Source: Pristionchus mayeri (Eukaryota > Nematoda > Chromadorea > Rhabditida > Neodiplogasteridae). From it: a stretch of DNA of 64,000 nucleotides. Every line of letters starts with the position of its first letter. Within the stretch, counting starts at the first letter, position 1. Made by a program: the position numbers and the translations under genes. A model generated the notes under the pieces. The model saw nothing but the letters and a program-made list of their open reading frames with translations, searched no databases and had not been told where the DNA came from. Of the stretch, positions 1 to 18,204 are shown one piece after another. The DNA lies in the NCBI GenBank assembly GCA_036245805.1, contig BTRK01000005.1, positions 4,836,001 to 4,900,000 of the forward strand, read 5' to 3'.

Positions 1-42
1 CTGCGCCCGCTTACTGAGAGGAGAGTCATAGGTGATATTTGT

Positions 43-264
43 ATGACTCATATGATTATGACTGGATCCACTATTATTCCCCGTTCGTCATTCTATGTAT
101 ACAAACCTCAACGAGACCAGCGAGATCGAACATCAACATTTGGTATCAATATCGAACTGACCACTAGCACTTCTAGATTTCATTCCTTTCCTGTTAGAAC
201 ATCCAGATGGTATTCCCAACTCCCTGAAGAAATTCGAACCGCCCCCAACATACGAGTATGTTAG
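43..264 (+). pseudogene. non-LTR retrotransposon reverse transcriptase tail, fragment
   Basis: A 73-codon open frame. Its second half (residues about 46-70: F-H-S-F-P-V-R-T-S-R-W-Y-S-Q-L-P-E-E-I-R) resembles the extreme C-terminus of LINE-type reverse transcriptases, where an R-T-x-x-x-W-N-x-L-P pattern is common. No RT catalytic core (YxDD) is in the window, so this is at most the 3' end of an element extending to the left, or a truncated copy. Stops follow at once. The family assignment is recalled, not searched. Confidence 0.35.
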
Positions 265-419
265 CGCCGATTACTGAACCACCCCTTAATCGCCATACTC
301 TCTCACACTGAATAATTACTGAGAGTCAATTCCCATTTCCTTGCTATTTGATCACTCATGTACCTTACTGTTTCGTCGCGCCTCGGGCGTAGATAAATTA
401 TTATTATAAGTACAAGCCT

Positions 420-590
420 TCTGGAACCCGTCCAACAGGGAGACCCAAGATGAGTTGGCAGAAGCTCATCAAGAAGGACTTCGCAACGAAACGATTAGCG
501 GAGAGGCACACACTCAATCGAGACTTATGGAGAACAAGAACAGCACATCCAGACCCCGCCCCTTGCGTGGAGAGAAGATAGTTACGATCG
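420..590 (+). pseudogene. second reverse transcriptase C-terminal remnant (GRPK-W type)
   Basis: The plus-strand frame starting near 432 reads P-T-G-R-P-K-M-S-W-Q-K-L-I-K-K-D-F, then A-E-R-H-T-L-N-R-D-L-W-R-T-R and H-P-D-P-A. This is the layout of the last residues of many LINE polymerases (R-G-R-P-K-x-x-W-x-x-x-x-x-x-D, then A-x-D-R-x-x-W-R, then A-D-P). The run is about 50 codons and lies in a different frame from the remnant at 43-264, so either two remnants or one frameshifted element is present. No intact domain remains. Confidence 0.4.
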
Positions 591-599
591 GAATAACGA

Positions 600-2060
600 A
601 GAATGTGATGCCCTGTCATAATTTCTTGTCAGACCAAAATTGTAATACTTCGACCTGGATAAAATGATGTGATGATGATGTGATGTGTTGTAGCCAAATT
701 CTTTCTTGGTCGTTGAGTTGTCGAACTCGAATAGCTTCTAAAAAATGGAAAGTACTCATTTTACGAACGATACTATGTAGATACGGCTTTCATAACCCGA
801 ATGTGCATACCGTTAAAAAAATCTAGAATGCAAAGAAAGTTCAACCTTAAAGGCTTCGTGATTTCCATCCCTCTTGAAGATGCGCACTTCCACTTCCGCA
901 TTCAACTTCCACAGTTCGTTCTGACCGTAGCTTATAATATCGTATCTACCGTATCTGAGGTGCATACCGTATCGCGCTGATCATCGCACGTCGCAGAGCG
1001 AAAAGAATGCCTTCGGTGGGACCCATGGGGCCAAATTCAGAAACCCTAAAAAGTTCATTTAAATTAAATAAATTCAACACACAATATAATATTGACCACG
1101 TTAAAAGACATTATTTTCAAATTTCATAGAACTTTTTTTACTTCTCCTATCCACTGTGCCCCCTCAACACAAAAATTGAGATAACATTAGAAGATTCGGG
1201 AATAATGTATGTGCAATATACATAGGATGAGCATCTATAAGCCGTAAGCATAGCATGATCTAACCGAAATACTCCTTTCCGGATAAAGTATGAGAATATG
1301 TAATTGCTAGTTTGAAATTGCGCAAGCTCGATTGATAGAAGAGAATATTCTGTAAAACTAACCATTTGAATCCTCCTCCGTTGGCTACATCAGAGTCCAC
1401 AGTTAATCTTTCTTTCTTTAGGATAGCAGCGACCGTATTATCGATTTCCCAATGAATGATTGTAGAATTGCTAGCCAATCTGAAATAAATTAATTATCAA
1501 TCCAGTCCACTAGCAATCCAATTAGACTTGCCGGTAATCCTGATATTTCTTAGATTATATTTTAAGGGTCCTACAAAATATTAAAATATTAATCACGTGA
1601 AAAGGGTATAAAAATAACGCGAAGGTTGCGAACCTTTACCATTATCAAACAGAGAAGCTGAAACTAAATGAATTGCTTTATCTCACTTCGATTGTTAGAA
1701 TAACAAATACATGAATTCAAAAGAGTAAATGAAAGGCTTCTCATCAATAACAATGATTTAGAACATCAGGATTAATCAATCCGGGGCGCCATCATTCAGT
1801 CGCAGGTCGCCGACCGCAGTCAAATCGACTGTGAAGTTGGCATAGTCAGGAGACGACTGGAAGAAAGAAACTAAATATATTGTATTTGTGGTATTATGCC
1901 TCTCATTCCCGTTTCAAATTGGTAAGAAACATTCTACACCGACAAAAGAATCGAATAAAACATCAAATCGCCTATACAGCGAGAATGTCATCCGCATACT
2001 CTACATTCTAATTCCAGAAAAGATTATACATAACATTTTAATAATACGTTTACAAAAGCA
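600..2060. other. no gene recognised
   Basis: AT-rich sequence with only short, unconvincing open frames on either strand (the longest, about 72 codons, are at 1147-1478 minus). No convincing exon, tRNA or element ends were seen. Confidence 0.5.
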
Positions 2061-2177
2061 TTAAACGCACCATCCGGCGAGGTCGGGCAGTGCGAACTCA
2101 CCTTCCTGTCGAGTCTTCCGGGTCGCGCGAGGGCTGGGTCGAGGATGTCGGGACGGTTAGTCACCATGAGCACCTGA

Positions 2178-2290
2178 GGTAATATTATGAAAGAGGAGTG
2201 ATGGGAAAGGACATCTTCAAATGGAGGGCAGAATTGCTATTAGAAACTATATTTTCGTAATGATGAGAGATATGCGGGATAATTTCAATG
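2178..2290 (-). repeat. repeat shared by 2178-2290, 3597-3712 and (inverted) 15885-15965
   Basis: A block of about 100 bp beginning at the exon-12 acceptor (GTAATATTATGAAAGAGRAG, then TGATGGGAAA, then GGCAGAATTG) occurs next to both exon 12 pseudo-copies and again in inverse orientation at 15885-15965. It is therefore a dispersed repeat or part of the duplicated segment. A third copy 12 kb away from the pseudogene favours a mobile or dispersed repeat. Confidence 0.6.
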
Positions 2291-2960
2291 TGCGACAAGA
2301 CACAACCAGGTCAGAAATTTGGAAGATAGGGGAGCAACCCTAATAGCAACAATAAGTAGGTAATAAATTAGAACAAGTATCACGGATCTATTCGAGCTGA
2401 AGCTGCGACTAAAGTGGTCAAAAATTAGGTCCAAAATGAAATAACGTGCCCGGTTTTTGGAGTTCGGACCAGTACAAAAGTAGAAAACTTACCCATATTT
2501 AAAGTAATTTTTTTAAGTTTAAAAAATCGTAACCCTCTTCAACGATTTTATATTAAATTTTAGAAAAGTTTTCCCACTTTCTACAATTTTTGTGACCTAC
2601 CCTTTCGACCACTGAGCGACATCTAGTTAGAGGTCGCTCTATGTTCATATAATTAAATGAAACTTGGAACTAATGAAGGCAATCTATCAAAAGCACGTAC
2701 TTTCGCGTTCCCAAGCTACCGTAATCCAAACGATACCGTACCAGTGTAGTTGGGGCAGAGACGTGCCAGCAGACCGTATCGGATGTCGCGCTCGACGCTG
2801 ATCTGCTTAGCGTGGACCTTGAGAATGTGAGAACTGAAAGGAAGAGAATAGTTAGATTTGTAAGGTCATGAAAGGTAGAGAATTATTGATTTCGGGTCTC
2901 AGCCACTTTGGGCTAATGTGAAACGAGAAAGTTCCAGATATCAAACAACTGTTAAGTAAA

Positions 2961-3230
2961 TTGAAAATTCTGATTGTGAGCAACTCCAGCTACGAGTCAC
3001 ATCCAATTAGTACGATAAAGATTTTTCTCAACGACAATTGGAGAAATTACTGTTTCGTAAATATCGATTTGCTACATGAAACCCTAGAGAAACGGGAATT
3101 TGCCGGGACCAAAATAGATATCGATAAAACACCGGTCAGCAAAAAATTTATAAAAACAGAGCTCTTAAAAATAATTCGAATTGATGACGCTCGATTCCTA
3201 GTCCGATTCTTTAGTGTTATTATTTATTAA
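2961..3230 (+). other. open frame of 89 codons without ATG, status unknown
   Basis: A TTG-started frame rich in Lys, Ile and Asn. It sits between the exon 13 and exon 12 pseudo-copies and is followed by a palindromic MITE. It has no recognised domain, ATG start or clear splice signals. It may be a chance frame in AT-rich DNA. Confidence 0.15.
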
Positions 3231-3245
3231 ACGTTCGACGATTGG

Positions 3246-3330
3246 GCACCAGGTCGGGTGAGAACTATTGCGTAATGCCGCCTTTGATATATCAAAGGTG
3301 GCATGACGCAATAGTTCTCATCCGAAATAA
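3246..3330. repeat. palindromic MITE (GGTCGGATGAGAACTAT family)
   Basis: An almost perfect hairpin: GGTCGGGTGAGAACTATTGC on the left, TTTGATATATCAAA at the centre, GCAATAGTTCTCATCC on the right. Other members: 30690-30776, 33627-33714, 44215-44305, 46182-46264 and 58083-58168, with partial copies at 15708-15768, 38163-38192 and 40133-40162. Several copies end in GGCACTAGG / CCTAGTGCC. Confidence 0.85.
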
Positions 3331-4079
3331 TGTCGAAGATCGGCATTAGCCAAGTTAAGCCGACGGAACAACGAACATAAACAGTGAATCAAGAAACAAT
3401 TGAAAGCGATCCAAACAGGATTATTTTCGTGAATACACGCTATTTATTGATAAGAAATTTGAAAATTTTAATAATAAAATAGAAAGCACCGTCCGGCGAG
3501 GTTTGGTAGAGCGAAGTCGACCTTACTGTCGAGTCTTCCGGGTCGTACGAGGGCGGGGTCGAGGGTGTCGGGGCGGTTAGTCGCCATGAGCACCTGAGGT
3601 AATATTATGAAAGAGAAGTGATGGGAAAATTACAGCTGCAAACGGTGTGCAGAATTGATATTAGAAATTATATTTTCGTAATGATGAGAGGCGATTGTAT
3701 GCGAGATAATTTTTGTGCGACAAGACACAACCAGGTCAGAAATTTGGAAGAAAGGGAGCTACTCTAATGTTGTATGGAATTCCAGAACCCACATGCATAG
3801 GTAGCTTAGCGCATGCTGGTAGCAATGCAACAACTCCCAGGTTGTTATTCCTTCTGCCAGATCTTTGGGGGTTTTTGCAAAACACCGACGGGGATCGAGC
3901 ATTTGCGCTCTAGAAAATGTGAGATGATGATCGCAGCTGGCCATCAAACATTTTGTTTTTTTCTCGATATTGCTCAGCCAAATATCGATAAATTTAAAAA
4001 CTGTCTTATATTTTGACGAAATTTTTCATGCTCTTTCAAATGGTATACTGTTTGTATCTGAAATCGAAAATATCGGCAC

Positions 4080-4465
4080 TTTCTTACTTCCGCGCCAGGC
4101 TCCTCGCCCCTCCCCTCCCCCGCTCTATCTTTAGCGCGCCCCTCGCCCCTCCCCTAGCCTCTCCCTAGATCGAGCTCTCGCTCTGCCCCTTCCCTCTCTC
4201 TCCCCCGCGCCTCTCGCACTTGCCCTTCCCACGCTCTCTCTCGCCTCTCCCCGCATTCTCTCACCCGGAGTGACTAGAGCGCGCCCTCCTCATAGCTGTT
4301 TTAACTTCCGCACCCTCATGAAACCATGGCGTTTCCATGCTCGAGGGGGGAACCTCTAGGCGAATTTTTGGAAGGTGCCAGACTCCATCCCTTTTTGGGG
4401 GTGATATCTGGCTCCACCCCCTCCCGCCCCTTCGGGGGCGGGATCAAGGGGGTGGAGCCTGGCGC
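4080..4465. repeat. C-rich low-complexity tract followed by a GC-rich hairpin
   Basis: 4090-4280 is dominated by CCCCTC and CTCTC runs with GCGCGCC spacers. 4409-4462 is a compact hairpin with arms GGCTCCACCCCCT and AGGGGGTGGAGCC around a CCCCTTCGGGGG core. No gene is evident. It could be a non-B DNA or exclusion element. Confidence 0.5.
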
Positions 4466-6484
4466 GGAACTAGGAAAGTCCCAAAATATATTTTCTCAAG
4501 TTTCGCGCTAACGAGTTATTTTTGATATTTTGAAACATTTTCCGCTCGAAGTGTAGTCCACTCTTGATGACTCCATACGTGAAGTATTGTTGCTGGGGGG
4601 ATAATGTTGAAAAATTGTGCCACCCCCTTCCCGACCTAGGGGCGTTTTAAGCCAACATAAAAGATTATGATCGCAAGAGGATGAAATATTGCGATAATTG
4701 TACTGTCGACTTTAACATCCCTAACATCAATGAGAATTTGAGCTACCGCATACCTGTTGGCAACGGCTCTCGCGTAGAGCATCGTTCCTGTTCCAAGAGG
4801 GCCATAGAGTAGCACTCCCTTGGGCGACTCGATTCCGAGGTTGACGAATCGCTCGGGCTGAAATACCATAATCGTAAGTGGCAATTACAGTAATCAAGCC
4901 CTTCGATCGCAAACTAACTCACATGGAGGAGGGGCGTCTCGACGTCCTCTCGCAGCTTCTCAATCTGCTCCGCGCAACCTCCGACGTCGGCGTACGTCAC
5001 ATCGGGCCTCTCTTCGACCTGAGGATGATAAATTAGCGTAAAGATAATTAGCAAGACGCAATTTTAAGCCGTGTGCAATCTGGAATAAATATTTTTGATG
5101 CACTGGCTACTAGGGATGGCCAAATGGATATGGATAATCCGTTTCGAAGCGACACATAGCGCACGATCAAGCTGATGATCCGAACTGTCCATTTTAATCC
5201 GTTCTGTTCGGATAATCCAAACCTCTTTTAATGGATAGCGCGCGCGTCAGGCGGTTTGGATAGTGAATAGATAGTCGATTATCCAAATCGCCGCGACGCG
5301 CTTGCATTTGCTAATGGATAATCCACAATCCGAACTGGCTGCCATGCCTATACGAAGCAGTGGTCGAACAGTAGGTCCTACTCTATGCCCACTCACCGAT
5401 TATGAACAAAATTAGGCTCGCGCGTCCACTATACTACGGTTTATATTAATCAGAACGGACGAAATAGGAAGGACAGAACTATGCTGGTGTTTGAAGTCGG
5501 TCAACAATGCATGCTCGCATGCAACAAAGTACTCGCCTTCTTAAGGCACTCCTCGATGTCGGCCTCGATCTCCTTCAGCTACTCGGTCTAAGGACCCTGC
5601 TCAGAGCAAATTAGTCAACCGACTCTTTTCGAATCCATCAGTGCGCGCGAGAGCAATATTTATGCGGTTCGGGTAGAAACGCGAGTACAAAGAGAAAATA
5701 TAATGACAAGAGATCGATGGATTATTATTATTGATGTGATTCACGAGCTAACTGACTAGACTGAGACAGGGGAACTGGTATGGTAGTTTCTCAAATAGTA
5801 ACAGGCGATTACTCGAAAAACCTATAGCATCTTAGCCTAGTGATGCCATTCGGGATTAGAGAAAATGATCAAGAAGAGCAAGGATACGCAAACTACCGAT
5901 AATAATTGCGTGCAAACAAGGAAAGAGGAGAAATGTTATGAAAGTGTAGTTTCACATTGACAACGGAAGCTCAGTAACCAGAAGAAAAGAGCTAAAGTGG
6001 TCGAGAAATGGCGATACACGGTTGAAATAGTAAAATAAACGCAAAAAAAATATATAAAAAATACCGAAGTGAGAAAAAAAGGTCGGAACCAGCGCACAGT
6101 GAGATTCAGGTTTCATGAATCTACAGTAAACTCGATCAATATTGGAGCTACCGTACCACTTGTTTTCTATAACACCAAAAAACTATTAATTAAATAAACT
6201 TTTAATTTTAATTTCGTGTTCTCCATTTTTCTTGACTCGTAAATGAAAATTGATTGAAATAAAAATAACACTTAATATCCACAGAAAATTTCTAAAAAAT
6301 CAAAATAATAAAGTCAATTCTTGATTAAGTGCTGATCGGGCATTGACTGTGTCCCACCACGATTTCCCCTAAGTTCCTCCCTTGGGTGGCAGTAGAAATT
6401 CAAGTCATCATTTTGAACTTGCGATTTCTTGTGGTTTTTAAAGCTAAATTTAACTTGTTTTCCGTTTTATATTTAGCAATTTTC

Positions 6485-6493
6485 TTTGCTCAG
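6485..6493 (+). promoter_or_regulatory. probable spliced-leader or 5' UTR acceptor before rpt-1
   Basis: TTTGCTCAG ends 4 bp before the ATG at 6498. A strong acceptor so close to the start, with no upstream coding exon seen, is the usual arrangement for nematode trans-splicing. A 5' UTR intron would look the same. The call is inferred from the sequence only. Confidence 0.55.
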
Positions 6494-6497
6494 ACCG

Positions 6498-13014
<6,517 letters not shown>

Positions 13015-13264
13015 AGAGGTCTCCGGTCGCGGCCCGCCCATTTCCCGGCTCCCCTTCCGGTTCCACCATCCAACCACAGATTTTTTGCCTCTCGAACTTC
13101 TATCCTGATTTTACTCGATTTCGCCTTCTGAATTTCGCAAAAATGATTATTGTCAGATGAAACAAGCCCCGATAATTTATTGATTGATTTGTAATCTATC
13201 GTGTCGCTGTATTTGTATGTGTGTGCGCAGTACTTCTCAATCATGCCCCGAACGAGGTTGTATA

Positions 13265-13270
13265 AATAAA
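13265..13270 (+). terminator. candidate polyadenylation signal of rpt-1
   Basis: AATAAA about 250 bp after the rpt-1 stop codon, the first clear match downstream. It is the usual nematode signal. The cleavage site cannot be placed from sequence alone. Confidence 0.6.
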
Positions 13271-13299
13271 AGGTGTGAAATACGGTACCCGAAACGGTC

Positions 13300-16200
13300 C
13301 TCGATAGCGAACTGACTTTCTGAAGAACGGATTCCCATGAATCTCTCTCACAATTAGTTGGCTTATCTGGGTTTCAGATCTTGGACAGATAGGCCTAGAT
13401 AGCCATTAATCTCAAGGACACTTTTCACTTGCTAGGGTGCGAGTGATAGAAGGAAAGCCGATCTAGATAGAGATAACAAGTTAGTTTCCCATGCTTGAAT
13501 TTACGATCGATGATAAATTTTGTTCATCGATTATTTATTGATTTTTGCTCATTCTTTGGTCTGAGTCTTAGGAAGTCGGGCTGTCTTGCGCATCGCCCAT
13601 CGCTCGTATGTTCATCTGCGACCAACAGGGAGATCCAACGTACAGATCCGTGTGATCTGATCGGGATTATGCCACTAGGATCGGTGCCTTTCACTGGCAG
13701 GATGGCGTCATCACTAGTCAGTCTGGCACCCAGCGGGGGGTGTGAACAGAATACGAATGGTAACCATCAACATTCTGTGCTGATCTTTGGTCTTTTCCAG
13801 CATTCTTGCTAGATTAGTTGTATGTATTTCATTGAGTAGATCATTCTTGCACTTATTTACATTGATCGTTGACCTCTAGGATCGCTGCCTTCCTTCACCG
13901 CATGCCATGGTGGCGTCATCACTCTAGTCAGTCTGGCACCCAGCGGGAAGTAGACCGAGTCGAGTGATGACTGGAGATAGAAGGAAGAGGGAAGAGAGGA
14001 CCGAGTGGGAACAGAGAGGGAGTGAACGGGCCTATTGGGAGTGGAAGGCGTGATGTCACGTGTTTATTTATCTACCGGGAGAGAGACCAGTAGATGAAGA
14101 GGAGGGGAAGGAGGGAAGTAGAGAGGATGGAGGGGTGCGAACGGGCGGCACTACACCTTTATGAGGTGTGTTTCTGCGGAGTTTGGAGCATGTTTGTCGG
14201 ATTACCTTGCGCAAGGAGGGTGTGAATGAGCTGCTCTCTTGAATGCAGAGGTTTGCCGAAAGGATCAGGGACCAATGATCGACTGACTCTCTTCAGTTCG
14301 CGTGTTCTCTCGCCGGTCTGACCGGGGCGAGAGAGCACGTAAACTGAAGAGAGTCTTTCGAAGCGTTTCCTTACATGCGTAAAATTCTCTCACTCTCACC
14401 ATTTACCGTGCTCTCTCGGTCCATCAAGCCATGCAAAATACCGAATGGAAATTTTTGTATTTTTTTTTATTTCGCTATGCTGCAGCTAGATCATTGAAGC
14501 AAAAGCTTCGAATGAAAGATATCGACATTGTGAAACGTAGAAAAACCGGGAAGTGAAATGAGCAGCCAGCCCTCAAGACTGAAGAAAGTCTGTTATTGTG
14601 CAATTGTTTGACCGGATAATTCATAGTCAGACATAACTCCTGTTCTGGTTTAGGCATAAAACAATTATATGCTACACTGCAACTTATGGCAAATTTCCAA
14701 AAAAAACAATCACTTCGAGACCAATCACGAGAGAGCATGCACAAATTCGCGAGAGATTGCTCTATTTCTCCGCGCTCTTTCATCTCTCGCCCACCCCTGT
14801 AAAACACCGTATACTATATTGGGAGAAGAGCAATCAGGCAGCATCTCATTTTCTGAAAGTGACTATCCAGGGAGCAGTGAGCATTACTTCCATCTCGTTC
14901 GTGCTCACTCTATTTTTTGCCCTCTATCCCACTCTCGGATTTGGGTCTGAAACAGCTTTTTCTTTCCTGAATTATGCAGTGTTGGCGAGATGTCAGCCTG
15001 TAAGAGTGGATAATGACCACAAATCACTTGTAATGACTGATGATGACTAAGTCGAGTGGGGATAATTAGAGGCGATAGAGGCTGGTGACCTCATGGAGAG
15101 CGAAGTGTCAGTGGGAAAATCAATAAATATTCATACATTCAAATGATCTACCTTATCTGTAGCACTTCATGGATTGTTGATCTACATTTTTAATATGGGA
15201 GTTGCAGCTCGTAAGGTGCTTCTCTTGTCAGTCCTTTTCCCCACTTGCTCTGCCTGTTTGAAAGTGTCCCTTCCTCCGTCTGCCTCTCTCCAATCCACAA
15301 ACTCTCTCGCTTTCTCTAACAGGCGAGAGAGTGTGCAAAATCGAGAGAGTACTACCGTCCCCCTCCATTCTAAGGCCATCTGTCTGTCGTTTGCCCCCAC
15401 TCGATGAGTGATGGCCGAGGATTCCTTCCCTCCCTTTTCCCTCCCCCCCCCCCTCTCTACCCTCCCCCTCTCTACCCCCTATCTCCCTCTCTCCCTCTCT
15501 CTATGACCCCAGAGATGGAGCTGTATAGAGAGAGAAATGGGACTGTCTTCACCCTGGTTTGGATAGAGACTCAGAGGGGGGGGGGGGAGTCGAGAGATAG
15601 CGAGTCATTAGATCAGACTTGATGAGCGCTTCCCATCCATTCAATCCACAAGTGCTCCCCAATTCTACCTTCTCGGTAGTGCTATGATGAAAAATGGACA
15701 ATCTCCGGCACTAGGTCGGTAGATCAAAGGCGGCATGACATCATAGTTCTCATCCGAATTAGTGCCCATACTCCCCCGTGGCCTGACTAGTTACTCAAGA
15801 CTCGATATTCAGACGAACCAGGCACAGTCTTCCTTCTGGTCTTGCTAGAGAATCGGAGAGAGGAGATTGGATCATTAAATATAATTTCTAATGTCAATTC
15901 TGCCCTCCAATTGCAGATGTCATTTTCGAAAATTTCCCATCGCTCCTCTTTCATAATATTATCCACAGGTTATCCGCACTCCCCACTCTCGCCGTCTCAT
16001 TAGTGGAGAGAGGGGACAGTCCTCCCCCCTGGCCTGTCTAGAGACTCAGAGGGAGAGATATGGCGCTACTCGAGGGAAGAGCGCATTCATATGCCGAGTG
16101 GATTAGCACTTACTTAGCGCGCGCATATGGTGGGAACGGGTAGAACTTGTGGAATGGCCGGATGGAATAAGGTCGAAGATCAAGCCACTATCTCAGGATT

Positions 16201-18190
16201 GTAGTAATCAATTTCTCTAAAATATCAAAGACGATTGCGAGTGGGAGATGAATTGCTGGAAAAGTAGAGTTCGTAATTCGGGCCTTCGTCTCTTCATTTC
16301 CCACACTCTATAGACCGGTCGAGCGGTGAGAGAGTGTGCAAAATGAAGAGACCGTGGTATCGTTTCTCGAACTATGGAAAAGTGAGAACGCGTTGGATAA
16401 TTTAGTGTCTAACAATGTAAGCCGAAAATAGGACTTGACTGGAAATCAAAAGGACAAAACACGGTGTCTGTTCTCAGTGGTACCCTTAGCTATCGATAAG
16501 ATTACAGATTAAGATTGATGATCAAAGGAAGGCCCCATAAACCACTAGTATTGCGGGAGAGAGGGAGAGGTAGAAGAGAGAGCAGCCCCGAGATGAGTCT
16601 GCCGGCATTTACAGTCTGATTCATGTGGGAAAGGTGACGAAAGGAGTGATAGCATCTAAAGAGTGGAGGTGCCCTTTCATGTGTTGCGCTGGGATTGATA
16701 AGTTGAGGTTACCTGCCCTTTTTCATGCGATAGTTTTGCAATTCTGAAATTATTTTCCGACACTTGGCCAGTTGAGATCATTTTTCATGCGATTTCGAAG
16801 GCGATCTGAAACAAATTTCGCGCGGATTTCTCATTTAGCCCATGTTGCACCAGTGAGAGTCGAAAGCTTGTCTTTTATGTGACGATAAATTTGTCATAAT
16901 GACAGATGCAGGAGATAAAACAGGATGATGGAGTGTGGGAAAGCTGCAGCATTTCTCGATCCTCGTTGTCTCCATCATTCCTATCTGTTCAACACTTTAA
17001 TAGTGTCTAATTTCTAGCAAAAATATCAGATGCTTCGGTACAAGTGCTCATAATACTTTTTTTTATAATTTCGATAGGCTCCGCCTGAAGTAATGAATTC
17101 CTGAGGCGCGATAGGCTTATATCTCATTCGAGAAAATCATCCGAATTCGAATTGCGCCACGATTCCAGACTCTTATCAGCTTCTCAGCTGCGATTTATCA
17201 CCGCCTTTACCACTTTCTCTTCTAAAAAGGCGTTAAACGATGATCTAACCCCAACATCTGTTCAAAGCCCTTTCCTCCCCCATTCCCTCCTCATTTAGGG
17301 GTGAGGTGGTGGAAGGTCCCTCCCTCCTCTATCCATACCCCCGCAACTCCTCCGTTCTGCCCCATTGTTTGGCAGGCTGCCAACCGCCTCCTCGAGTCTC
17401 TCTCGATTTCCCGTGCTCTCTCGGCACTCTAGCATCTCTCGGCTCTCTCCAGTTCCCATGATCTCTCGTCGGCGACCTGGTAGGGTCAACCTGAAGAGGA
17501 GGGAGGCTTCCTTGTTGTCTCGCATCTCGCATCTCAATCGGGAGGTGGGAGGAGGGGGAGGAGAGAGAGAGAGAGAGAGAGGTAGGCGGAGGGAGGGAGG
17601 AGAGTTTACGCACTCTACTCCCCTCCGCCTCCAGTGTCCTATCCGTCTCCTCAAGTACAGATACTGTGCCACTACAATACAAATCGCATCAGTTTCCTCA
17701 CCGTGATTTGAATTTATTGCTCCGTTCTTATCACCATTCTCGCGTTATCAACTGTTTGTTTTCCTCCCGTTTTCACGGTTCACAAATCATCCTTCCAGGG
17801 CTCCTTCTACAGTACCCTCACCGGCTACCGTACCCTCAACTCCTCAACTGCACACACGATGGTGAGAATTATCGATTGACAAGCTACCGAATTCCTCCCC
17901 TGTTCCGTCCGGGATCCACTCCTCCTCATTAGGTTCTTCTCTGCAGTCGCTCTTGCGCTGACCCCGTGTCTCTCGCGCTCTCTTCATATCACACACTCTC
18001 TCCCTTTGTCTGTTCGTCTGGCAGCGCGAGTGTCTCTCTCGCTCGCGCACGCTCTCTCTCCCGTGCACTCTCTTTCTCTGCCCGCTCTCTCAAGTGACGC
18101 CATCTCTAGCCGGGTGCCCCTCCAAGGCTAGCCTCCCAGTCTCTTCAACCCCTCTCTGTCTCTAACGCTCGCCCTACGCGAATACTGAGT
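13300..18190. other. repeat-rich intergenic region, no convincing gene
   Basis: Contains a local direct duplication (13678-13740 and 13880-13946, sharing ACTAGTCAGTCTGGCACCCA or near it), a hairpin at about 14287-14357, a hairpin core at about 15300-15345, C-rich and GA-rich tracts (15425-15500, 15575-15590, 17540-17590), an inverted repeat copy at 15885-15965, a half MITE at 15708-15768 and a hAT-like MITE at 16265-16374. Open frames of 90-125 codons at 17295-17706 on both strands overlap a purine/pyrimidine-rich tract and look like composition artefacts. Confidence 0.5.
16265..16374. mobile_element. hAT-like MITE (TAGAGTTCG family)
   Basis: 110 bp; ends TAGAGTTCG and CGAACTA, flanked by a perfect 8 bp duplication TGGAAAAG (16257-16264 and 16375-16382). 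The interior is a hairpin of GAGAGAGTGTG-type sequence around an ACCGGTC centre. A related copy with its own duplication is at 28680-28791. Confidence 0.8.
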
Positions 18191-18204
18191 GCGCTCGCTT
18201 AGTC

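Larger units (their letters stand above)
2069..5600 (-). pseudogene. inverted, partial, decayed copy of the rpt-1 proteasome ATPase gene
   Basis: Six exon-like blocks on the minus strand match exons of the intact gene at 6498-13014. In transcription order they are: part of exon 2 (about 5595-5538, with in-frame stops), exon 7 (5018-4923, 96 bp as in the parent), exon 8 (4857-4754, 104 bp as in the parent), exon 12 (about 3596-3493), exon 13 (2833-2742, 92 bp as in the parent) and a second exon 12 (about 2175-2073). Intron-exon borders are kept, so this is a DNA-level duplication, not a processed copy. Damage includes a Walker A motif changed from GPPGTGKT to GPLGTGTM in the exon 8 copy and a 1 bp loss near the KVEF codons in the second exon 12 copy. 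Exons 1, 3-6, 9-11, 14 and 15 were not found. The exon 12 region with its downstream intron sequence is duplicated, so exon 12 flanks exon 13. Confidence 0.88.

Noticed and set aside
2961..3230. Frame starting TTG as a confident gene
   Set aside because: No ATG, no recognised domain, and it lies within the decayed rpt-1 copy; kept only as a low-confidence note.
17295..17706. Overlapping frames of 113-125 codons on both strands as genes
   Set aside because: They span a GA/CT-rich tract, overlap each other antisense, and have low-complexity Pro/Ser/Arg content and no splice-supported structure.
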